DNA from: a virus
IMG/VR virus record: IMGVR_UViG_3300045970_001080
Span: 1 to 43,987 of that record
Strand: one strand, 5' to 3'
Length of the DNA: 43,987 nt
The notes below the pieces were generated by a model, which saw only the letters and a program-made list of their open reading frames with translations, ran no database searches and had not been told where the DNA came from. Of the stretch, positions 8,939-14,675 are shown piece after piece. Within the stretch, counting starts at the first letter, position 1. Each line of letters starts with the position of its first letter. Both the position numbers and the translations under genes were made by a program.

Positions 8939-9445
8939 CTAAGAAACGTCAGGACATTCAGGCCCTTTAACTGACGAGTTTTTTTTCTTTCTAAATAAGC
9001 GATGGTAAGACCTGAGTTTCACATACCTTTGAAAATCCTTTTCCAAAAGATCACTATTATCCTGTGATAAATTGTATTTTTCAATAAATATCTGAATTGC
9101 ATCCTGGCGATCGAGACCTAAAACGATATATTTTGAGATCTCTCCCCGGTATGTGATCTTGAAAAACTTCGAGATCTCCTTGATCAGTATCCGTTGCTTT
9201 GTCGGAGACAGGTAATTATTGAAAAGCACATTCTTATTTTCAAAGTAAGGAATCCGGATCTCCAGAACTTTTTCTCCGATTTCCGGCTGCTTGAATTCCA
9301 ATGGAGGTTTATCCAGGAATACATCAAGCATCGTGTTGAAGTTTGAATTCTTGGGGAACGATATCGGTGATGGTCCGTAAAGTGTTTCAAGGAACTTAAC
9401 CAGGTATGGTTCGCACTTAAGTTTGATGGTGATTGGTGATCCCAT
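8939..9445 (-). CDS. Hypothetical protein, first gene of the late region
   Basis: 168 residues, basic C-terminus (RKKKNSS), mostly helical, no signal peptide. The segment QRILIKEISKFFKITYR could be DNA-binding. Promoter P1 ends 4 nt before the ATG, so the mRNA is probably leaderless. A late regulator or small-terminase-like role is possible from position, but the family is not recognised. Confidence 0.6.
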   Translation of the reverse strand: MGSPITIKLKCEPYLVKFLETLYGPSPISFPKNSNFNTMLDVFLDKPPLEFKQPEIGEKVLEIRIPYFENKNVLFNNYLSPTKQRILIKEISKFFKITYRGEISKYIVLGLDRQDAIQIFIEKYNLSQDNSDLLEKDFQRYVKLRSYHRLFRKKKNSSVKGPECPDVS

Positions 9446-9449
9446 AATG

Positions 9450-9485
9450 CAATATTAGTTTTGTGTATGTTTATTTTAAAGGTCA
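9450..9485 (-). promoter_or_regulatory. Putative late promoter P1
   Basis: Leftward TGACCTTT (9485-9478), 20 nt, TAATATTG (9457-9450). Only 4 nt (CATT) separate the -7 box from the ATG at 9445, so the start codon would be at or next to the first transcribed base. Confidence 0.65.
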
Positions 9486-9599
9486 ATGAACTGGTACCTA
9501 CATATAGGTATTTAAAAGCAAAAATCCAACACTAACTGAATATTTTCAAGAGCAAAAAAAAACAGTTGCGCAAGTGGCAGGGATACTTGGTATAAAAGC

Positions 9600-9890
9600 C
9601 AAAAATATTCGTGCAGTAGTACTTTAGTACTTTTAATTTTCAACTATCTGATTATCAATACTCACAAAAATTAGTACCGATTTTCGTGCGATTCGTGCAA
9701 CTCGTGCGATTTTCGTGCAGTAAAAAACACGCTCATAAAACTTGAAATTCAGATCGTTACAAAATTTTTAAATTCGTGCGCACTAAAGCACGAATATTTC
9801 CTTATTTTCTTATAAGTATACTTGTCAAAAAGATAAAATAATAAATAATATATATATGTATAAGGGAATCAACTTGTTAAAAATCTGAAC
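9600..9890. other. Candidate replication origin: TTCGTGC iterons plus AT-rich stretch
   Basis: Seven copies of a 7-mer lie in 190 bp: TTCGTGC at 9608, 9683, 9692, 9712 and 9773, CTCGTGC at 9701, and the inverse GCACGAA at 9788. The cluster at 9683-9718 is spaced 9, 9 and 11 bp; the last two copies form an inverted repeat with an 8-bp gap. The next 60 bp (about 9810-9870) are almost pure A/T. Iterons next to an AT-rich unwinding region are typical of theta origins. No replication initiator was recognised apart from the primase-helicase. Confidence 0.5.
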
Positions 9891-9966
9891 CCGTACCTTT
9901 GCACTATAAATTTTCATGAAAAAAAGGGGGCGGCGGGGTGAAAACACCCCGAAGGAAGCATTTTAA
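9874..9966 (+). promoter_or_regulatory. Rightward promoter with very short ORF or small RNA
   Basis: TTG (9874-9876), 17 nt, TACCTTTG (9894-9901) is a near-canonical Bacteroidota promoter. It points right although all genes ahead are leftward. The transcript would contain ATG at 9916 opening a 16-codon basic peptide (MKKRGRRGENTPKEAF) that ends at 9966, and a GGGGTG/CACCCC hairpin around 9935-9950. It could be a leader peptide, a small RNA or an origin transcript. Confidence 0.5.
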
Positions 9967-10023
9967 TAAGGAGTTCGTACTGAGCTATGTCCGCTATCGC
10001 TCCCATATCTCACCACTAACAAA

Positions 10024-10050
10024 TTAAAAAGCCAGGCGAAATGCCTGGCT
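10024..10050 (-). terminator. Terminator of the leftward early operon
   Basis: GCCAGGC (10031-10037), loop of 5, GCCTGGC (10043-10049). Read leftward it is followed by TTTTTAA. It lies about 50 bp past the last early gene. Confidence 0.85.
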
Positions 10051-10096
10051 TAGATCTGGCCGAAAGGATGCTGAGCATTGACCGGTGGGAGATCGT

Positions 10097-10492
10097 TTAA
10101 CCTAGAGGAGATAATGCGGCCGTATTGTCAGCAATGTCGAGAACTTTGAACGCAATCGTACGCATATCTGCAAGATGTTTCTCTGTGGCCACCAATTTGC
10201 CGGTGAGCAGATTTTCGTTTTCAGTCTTTAACTGATGTTTTGATGCATAGTCAACCATCAGGCGCAGGAACTCTTTGAAAAGCCGATCACTGATTTTCAT
10301 GAATGGCTTTACCTTGCCTGATTGATCCGTTGTGCCTGATCTGATGTACGTGTCAGATTCATGCCTGAATACACCCTGGATCGCGGGATCCTCCGAATGA
10401 GTGGTGTAAAAGCAATCAGTCCCATTCATTGGATCTACCAGCCACACATCAATGGTGCGGCTATCGAAATGTTCATTTACGTATAATTCCAT
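10097..10492 (-). CDS. Hypothetical early protein, last gene of the operon
   Basis: 131 residues. The first half is beta-rich (VWLVDPMNGTDCFY); the second half is a long helix likely to form a coiled coil. No signal peptide or membrane segment. It lies downstream of the DGR and an OB-fold-like gene. Function not recognised; a DGR accessory role cannot be excluded because no classical Avd gene is present. Confidence 0.55.
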   Translation of the reverse strand: MELYVNEHFDSRTIDVWLVDPMNGTDCFYTTHSEDPAIQGVFRHESDTYIRSGTTDQSGKVKPFMKISDRLFKEFLRLMVDYASKHQLKTENENLLTGKLVATEKHLADMRTIAFKVLDIADNTAALSPLG

Positions 10493-10507
10493 TGTTGCTA
10501 TTTTTGT

Positions 10508-10825
10508 TTATCGAACAATTACTTCTTCATCCCTTAAAACTGATAACTGCCGGCACCCGTCATGGATCACCAGGACCTTCTTCCCCACTGGGGGGATGTG
10601 ATCAAACTCGGTTAACTCAATCACCTTAGTGACGGTCCGGAATTTTCTTTGACCTGGAAGTTTAAATTCCTGGCCAGGATTTAATTCATTTGCTTTCATT
10701 TTCTGGTTTTTAGCGCATTTCCCTTCACCCCAGTTATATCCCTTGTCATTGACAACATTTTTTTGACATTCATCAGACATGCATGCATGATATACACAGG
10801 CCCATTCGCTTGTATGGCAAATCAT
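10508..10825 (-). CDS. Hypothetical Cys-containing small early protein
   Basis: 105 residues. The N-terminal 40 residues contain five cysteines and several histidines (C-T-S, C-V-Y-H-A-C, C-Q, C-A), compatible with a small metal site. The C-terminal part is a compact beta domain with PGQEFKLPGQRKF. The ATG overlaps the previous stop (ATGA), which supports the start and coupling. Function not recognised. Confidence 0.55.
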   Translation of the reverse strand: MICHTSEWACVYHACMSDECQKNVVNDKGYNWGEGKCAKNQKMKANELNPGQEFKLPGQRKFRTVTKVIELTEFDHIPPVGKKVLVIHDGCRQLSVLRDEEVIVR

Positions 10826-11118
10826 GTGAATAAAAATCTTTCCCCCTCCTGAATGATTGTAGTTTCGAACGGAAACCCATCCTCAGGAATCTGTGTTATT
10901 ACTTCGATCATACCGCAGGCCGAAGTAAATACAATATGTTTGACCCCTCCAACAGAGATCTGCAGGTACAGGCACTTCCCATCCCTGAAGCATTTCGAAT
11001 CTTCAAGCTTGAAATCATGCACTATAATTTCTCGATTCAGGATCTTCGACATCTTAATCTTGTCACCTTCGAAAATCTTCGACACAGGCTGAACATTGAA
11101 TTGGCTAAACTTTTTCAT
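10822..11118 (-). CDS. Small beta-rich protein downstream of DGR RT, OB-fold-like
   Basis: 98 residues dominated by predicted strands, with GDKIKMSKILNREIIVHDF followed by KCLYLQISVGGVKHIVFTSA. This pattern is compatible with a small OB-fold single-strand binder, but that is a guess from sequence character. It overlaps the reverse transcriptase stop by 14 nt, so the two are probably translated together. Whether it helps cDNA synthesis or simply serves phage replication is unknown. Confidence 0.45.
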   Translation of the reverse strand: MKKFSQFNVQPVSKIFEGDKIKMSKILNREIIVHDFKLEDSKCFRDGKCLYLQISVGGVKHIVFTSACGMIEVITQIPEDGFPFETTIIQEGERFLFT

Positions 11119-12064
11119 TCAACAATTTTTTCATAAGGTTCTTACTGTTACAATGCGATGCCCATCCGTTGTAGGATGCTATTGAAGCTGCATTGCGGTT
11201 CCGGGCAATCATCCTGGCAAAATTCTGCTTGATCGTTTTCCTGAGCTTGGTATGGGTATGGTAAAATACGTACCCCACGAAGTCAATGCCGCGGGCATTA
11301 ACCGGGAATACCTGATAGTTGCTTTTCACCTCGAGCTTTAATTTCTCCTGCAGGTAAATCCGGATATCGGAAAGCAGCTGGTGGAGATATGGTTTATCAT
11401 CCGACAGGATCACCAGGTCATCGGCATATCGGAAATAATATTTAACCCTGCGATCTTCTTTGATCCAGTGATCAAAATATGACAAGTAAAAGTTGGCAAA
11501 ATACTGACTCAGGTAGTTTCCGATCGGCAGGCCATCGGCGCTGTCGATGATCCCGTCAAGCAGCCAGAGCAGATCCTGGTCTTTAATCTTCCTGCGAAGC
11601 AGCTGCTTGAGCACATCGTGATCCACATTCGGATAGAACTTCCGGATATCGAGCTTCAGGCAGAACTGTGTGCCCTGCAGATCCTTCAGCGCTGATCTCA
11701 CCGCATAGGCAGCCGCATGGATCCCTTTGCCTTTGATGCAACTGTACGTGTCGGCCGTGAACACGGAGACGAATACCGGTTCCAGGATATTCATGACGGC
11801 GTGGTGGGTGATACGGTCCGGAAAGTATGGCAGACGGAAAATGATCCTTTCTTTGGGCTCGTAGATCGGAAATGTAGTGTATTCAGAGGTTTGATAAGTC
11901 TTCTCAACGAGCATTTTCTGAAGTGCGAGTATGTTTTCCTCGCGGCACCGGTCATGCTCAATCACGCCTGGCTGTTTTAATTTCCCCTTCCGGGCAATTG
12001 AATCGGCCAGCTGCAGGTTTTCCAGGCTGCAGATCCGTGCATATAAGTTATTGATTCTTCTCAT
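11105..12064 (-). CDS. Reverse transcriptase of a diversity-generating retroelement
   Basis: 319 residues. RT motifs in order: GKGIHAA (112-118), KLDIRKFYPNVDH (137-149, first catalytic Asp), LPIGNYLSQ (179-187) and YADD (213-216, catalytic Asp pair). LPIGNYLSQ in place of the PQG-type motif of group II introns is typical of DGR enzymes. No maturase or endonuclease domain follows. The enzyme copies the template RNA with adenine-specific errors, and the cDNA replaces the variable repeat. It lies 104 nt downstream of the template repeat, in the same operon as both targets. Confidence 0.93.
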   Translation of the reverse strand: MRRINNLYARICSLENLQLADSIARKGKLKQPGVIEHDRCREENILALQKMLVEKTYQTSEYTTFPIYEPKERIIFRLPYFPDRITHHAVMNILEPVFVSVFTADTYSCIKGKGIHAAAYAVRSALKDLQGTQFCLKLDIRKFYPNVDHDVLKQLLRRKIKDQDLLWLLDGIIDSADGLPIGNYLSQYFANFYLSYFDHWIKEDRRVKYYFRYADDLVILSDDKPYLHQLLSDIRIYLQEKLKLEVKSNYQVFPVNARGIDFVGYVFYHTHTKLRKTIKQNFARMIARNRNAASIASYNGWASHCNSKNLMKKLLNEKV

Positions 12065-12167
12065 TTGCTTTGCTTGTTAAAAAATCGTTTTCCCCTGCGG
12101 GTACCAACGATTTTCTTCATTCCTTTTATTTTTTGCCGTGTTGGCAGGGTTTACGCTGCGAAATACT

Positions 12168-12254
12168 GCATAGGTGAGAGCTGACATTCGTATTCGAGTT
12201 ATCGTAATTGTAATTCGTGTTCGAAAAATCGAACCTGGACCTGGAGGGCAGGAC
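12168..12254 (-). repeat. DGR template repeat (TR), 87 bp
   Basis: Non-coding segment between the second target gene and the RT gene. It aligns without gaps to both variable repeats. On the transcribed strand it has 23 adenines; 19 differ in at least one variable repeat, and none of the other 64 positions differs. Read in the target frame it is rich in AAC/AAT codons (N-T-N-Y-N-Y-D-N-S-N-T-N), as is typical of DGR templates. Open frames across it are shadows, not genes. Confidence 0.95.
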
Positions 12255-12285
12255 TGACAGCTGAGCAGCATACAACCGGTACATG

Positions 12286-12696
12286 TTATTTTGTAATTAA
12301 GAAAATCTCTTTGTACTCTCCACTGAATGTATTGGCGATATACAGCGCTACTTCACTTGAATGTGTGCAAAGGCGAGAGCCGACAGCCGTACTCGAGCGA
12401 TCGTAATCGTAATACGTGCCCGAAAAATCGAACCCGGACCCGGAGGGCAGGACCCTGAACCATGGATAATACTTTCCTTGATTGCCATTGCCATAATCCG
12501 CAATCCAACCATTATTGATCGCCTTGTAAATAACATACAGCTTGTACATGTTGATGATCGAACGGCGGAACTCCTCCGGGATCAAGGTTACATCTGGCAG
12601 AATGGCCGGATCAATGTTTTCCTTCTTACAGGCATCTTCAAACGACTTAATCGTTTTGAAATCGAACTTTGAGTCCTTTGGTGATTTTGTTTTCAT
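12286..12696 (-). CDS. DGR target protein 1 (variable protein)
   Basis: 136 residues without a signal peptide. The C-terminal region GKYYPWFRVLPSGSGFDFS through VGSRLC is the diversified segment, followed by about 25 constant residues. The N-terminal half is helical and related to that of target 2. Variable residues lie mainly at the run after DFS (G, Y, Y, D, R, S, A positions). The KYYPWF...SGFxFS...VGSRLC pattern belongs to a family common in Bacteroidota phages. A binding surface is inferred; the ligand is unknown. It lies between target 2 and the template repeat. Confidence 0.88.
   Translation of the reverse strand: MKTKSPKDSKFDFKTIKSFEDACKKENIDPAILPDVTLIPEEFRRSIINMYKLYVIYKAINNGWIADYGNGNQGKYYPWFRVLPSGSGFDFSGTYYDYDRSSTAVGSRLCTHSSEVALYIANTFSGEYKEIFLITK
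12367..12453 (-). repeat. DGR variable repeat 1 (VR1)
   Basis: 87 bp aligned to the template repeat with 14 differences, all at template adenines. It encodes the diversified part of target protein 1, from VLPSGSGF to VGSRLC. Confidence 0.94.
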
Positions 12697-12704
12697 TTTG
12701 GTGT

Positions 12705-13184
12705 TTATTTGGTTAATAAAAAATCTTCATACAATGATGTGAACTGCTTTGCAACGTATTCACATTTCTCGCTGCTTTCAAAGCAAAGGCGAGAGCCGAC
12801 ACCCGTACACGAGAGAACGTAACTGTAATGCGCGTTCGAAAAACCGAACCCGGACCCGGAGGGCAGGACATTAAACCACGGATAATACTTGGCCTGGCTG
12901 GTGTTACTCCAGTCAGGTTTCCATCCTTCGTTAATTACCTTGACGATAAGCTTCAGCTTTTTATACGCTACTACATCAGGGGTATCAGTAGTGAATAATT
13001 GACAGTCAATACGAGTCTGATCATCTGCCTCCATGTATGCCTGATCATACGTTTTGATACGGTCAATGATTTTACCGGAAAAACATTCATTTCCGAATGT
13101 ATCACTGAGAATTTTCTTGAACCATTCCGGAGCTTCCTGGAATAGTTTCTTTGCTGTGGATTTCTCCAGTTTTAATGTTTCCAT
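12705..13184 (-). CDS. DGR target protein 2 (variable protein)
   Basis: 159 residues, no signal peptide. The N-terminal 90 residues are helical, ending in KVINEGWKPDW. The diversified segment follows (KYYPWFNVLPSGSGFGFS to VGSRLCFESSE), then a helical end, YVAKQFTSLYEDFLL. It is homologous to target 1, 8 nt upstream of it, so the pair arose by duplication. Target 2 keeps the more typical C-terminus of the family (SRLCFxSSE...YVAKQF). Confidence 0.88.
   Translation of the reverse strand: METLKLEKSTAKKLFQEAPEWFKKILSDTFGNECFSGKIIDRIKTYDQAYMEADDQTRIDCQLFTTDTPDVVAYKKLKLIVKVINEGWKPDWSNTSQAKYYPWFNVLPSGSGFGFSNAHYSYVLSCTGVGSRLCFESSEKCEYVAKQFTSLYEDFLLTK
12783..12869 (-). repeat. DGR variable repeat 2 (VR2)
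   Basis: 87 bp aligned to the template repeat with 16 differences, all at template adenines. It differs from VR1 at 11 positions, so the two targets have been mutagenised independently. Confidence 0.94.
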
Positions 13185-13201
13185 TTGTTTGTTTTTAAAG
13201 A

Positions 13202-13822
13202 TTAATTCTTGATTTTATAGTGTGTTTTCCCAACTCCATTCGTAATCTTCACATACATGCCCCGCTCAGGGATCCCCGGGATCCTGCGCCCAACCATGTC
13301 ATAATATTCAATCTTATTCTGGTGACCAGGATTGTCCATGTCAGCAATGCCCACAGTGGTGATATCGATCATTGATACATTGTCAACTTTCATCCAGGGA
13401 TCAAGTATTGTAGTTACAAAAGCGATTCTCACCAAACTTGTATTTGGATGATAAAAGTTGAATGAATAATGCTGCATGGTTGCCGTTGGGAGCATATACA
13501 ATGGAGAATATCCATTCCCTTCGTCCCAATACACACAGAAGTTCGTATATACGTTGCTTAGAAAATCAAATTCAACGTGGTACGTTTTCCCGGCTGTTCC
13601 GGTTAGATTTAAATGCTGTGTAAGAATAGCCTGATACGGACTGCTGGCATATTGTGCGCCATCCTCAATCCAATATTCGTAAGTCATAACACTTACTTCC
13701 CAGGGATAAGCAAGGCTGTCATTATTTATCCCGGGTTCCATGGTCCCGTTGACAATGATGTTTTGCGACTGAGCTGCGAATCCGAACAGGACTACAAGCA
13801 GCGCAATGATTAGTGTTTTCAT
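13202..13822 (-). CDS. Secreted protein with T9SS-like C-terminal sorting domain
   Basis: 206 residues. Residues 1-19 are a signal peptide ending in AAQSQ. Residues about 20-160 look like a jelly-roll carbohydrate-binding module (NGTMEPG start, VDNVSMIDI end), a common CBM outline. Residues about 170-206, EYYDMVGRRIPGI, GMYVKITN and a final KI, match the layout of type A C-terminal signals of the type IX secretion system (YDxxGR...G.Y.xK...). The protein is therefore probably exported and displayed on, or released from, the host surface. It sits in the early operon immediately upstream of the DGR targets. Confidence 0.75.
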   Translation of the reverse strand: MKTLIIALLVVLFGFAAQSQNIIVNGTMEPGINNDSLAYPWEVSVMTYEYWIEDGAQYASSPYQAILTQHLNLTGTAGKTYHVEFDFLSNVYTNFCVYWDEGNGYSPLYMLPTATMQHYSFNFYHPNTSLVRIAFVTTILDPWMKVDNVSMIDITTVGIADMDNPGHQNKIEYYDMVGRRIPGIPERGMYVKITNGVGKTHYKIKN

Positions 13823-13832
13823 GTGTTTTGTT

Positions 13833-13934
13833 TTAAAGATTTCTTACTATTTCTGGTCTTTTTGTAATTAAAACATTGCAGTTCTTTGCTTCTTCTGCAA
13901 GTTTCTTCAGTTTGGCATGAAAGTCATCAGCCAT
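13833..13934 (-). CDS. Very small coupled gene (33 residues)
   Basis: Starts at an ATG that shares its A with the stop of the upstream zinc-finger gene (TAATG), a coupling arrangement used elsewhere in this genome. The product (MADDFHAKLKKLAEEAKN...) is amphipathic and helical. A longer frame starting at 14015 exists but overlaps the upstream gene by 82 nt. Function unknown. Confidence 0.5.
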   Translation of the reverse strand: MADDFHAKLKKLAEEAKNCNVLITKRPEIVRNL

Positions 13935-14302
13935 TAAAAGTGGTGCCCCTCCAAGGGTTCCTGGCTCACCACAGATGACTGATTCAACGATTTCTTTTTT
14001 TTTACGGGGTTGCATTCATCGCTGCAATACATTTGTCGGTTGCATGACGGATGGAACATTTTTTTGCATTCCTTGCATTTTTTCACAAGAACCACCGGTG
14101 GTTTAATTTTCTCATCTGCAGGGGGGGGTATCAAGGGTTCCACAGCAGTAATTGCAGGAACTGGTTCTTTACATGCCTTGACAATTTCCTTTGCAAAACT
14201 TAATACCTTGATCGCTGTCTGAACATTTTTTAATCGCCTTTGAAGTTGTTTTTCCGTTTCCTTCAATTGAGCAATGATTTCGATTTCCATTTCCGGTTTC
14301 AT
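13934..14302 (-). CDS. Coiled-coil protein with a small zinc finger
   Basis: 122 residues. Residues 1-45 form a charged helix (ETEKQLQRRLKNVQTAIK). A Pro-rich linker follows. Residues about 75-100 hold CKECKKMF...CNRQMYCSDEC, a treble-clef-like set of cysteines. A nucleic-acid or protein adapter role in replication is likely but unspecified. The start codon is preceded by a (CA)12 tract on the coding strand, which may affect translation. Confidence 0.6.
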   Translation of the reverse strand: MKPEMEIEIIAQLKETEKQLQRRLKNVQTAIKVLSFAKEIVKACKEPVPAITAVEPLIPPPADEKIKPPVVLVKKCKECKKMFHPSCNRQMYCSDECNPVKKKKSLNQSSVVSQEPLEGHHF

Positions 14303-14306
14303 AATT

Positions 14307-14330
14307 GTGTGTGTGTGTGTGTGTGTGTGT
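14307..14330. repeat. Dinucleotide repeat (GT)12
   Basis: Twelve uninterrupted GT units lie 5-28 nt ahead of the start codon at 14302, reading as (AC)12 on the coding strand. The A-rich ACACAAT-ATG leader style is common in this genome, so part of the tract may be functional leader that has expanded by slippage. Confidence 0.95.
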
Positions 14331-14399
14331 TTGTTTGCTTGTTTATAAAGCCACCACCCGGCACCCGGCAGTGGTTTCTATTTATTGGCTGATTATCTA

Positions 14400-14675
14400 T
14401 TAAGAACGATGTGCCTGGCAACCGCCTGCAGCAGTGAGGAGTTTTGAATCACCCTGCAGGGTTGTGGTTGATGCTTTTATATTGTCAACTTCTTCAATAA
14501 CTTCATTCAGCATTTGTAGCCCATTCTCCCATGCTGGAAGCATCCATGGCATCTTTGCTCCCTTAAATGGAACAATACCTTTTTCGACAGCGATCAGGTG
14601 CTCATAGGCTTGCTTTCTTTGCTGACGGGACGAGGCAGATAAGGAACTGAAGAATGATTTGATATCGCTTTTCAT
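14400..14675 (-). CDS. Hypothetical small early protein after primase
   Basis: 91 residues; an N-terminal helical segment rich in Ser, Arg and Gln (SSRQQRKQAYEHL) followed by a mixed region. Its ATG overlaps the primase-helicase stop (ATGA), indicating coupled translation. A replication accessory role is suggested by position only. Confidence 0.6.
   Translation of the reverse strand: MKSDIKSFFSSLSASSRQQRKQAYEHLIAVEKGIVPFKGAKMPWMLPAWENGLQMLNEVIEEVDNIKASTTTLQGDSKLLTAAGGCQAHRS

Larger units (their letters stand above)
9446..10096. other. Long non-coding block between early and late regions
   Basis: Roughly 650 bp without an ordinary gene. It contains, left to right, late promoter P1, the iteron and AT-rich origin candidate, a rightward promoter with a tiny ORF, and the terminator of the early operon. 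No RNA family was recognised. Confidence 0.6.

Noticed and set aside
9600-9800. CRISPR-like repeat array
   Set aside because: Repeats are only 7 bp with irregular spacing; there are no spacers of constant length and no cas genes.
12077-12271. Leftward frame over the DGR template repeat
   Set aside because: It reads the template in a different frame from the targets and has no homology of its own; the segment is explained as non-coding template.
13833-14015. 60-residue version of the small gene after the zinc-finger gene
   Set aside because: Would overlap the upstream gene by 82 nt; the internal ATG at 13934 in a TAATG overlap is the better start.
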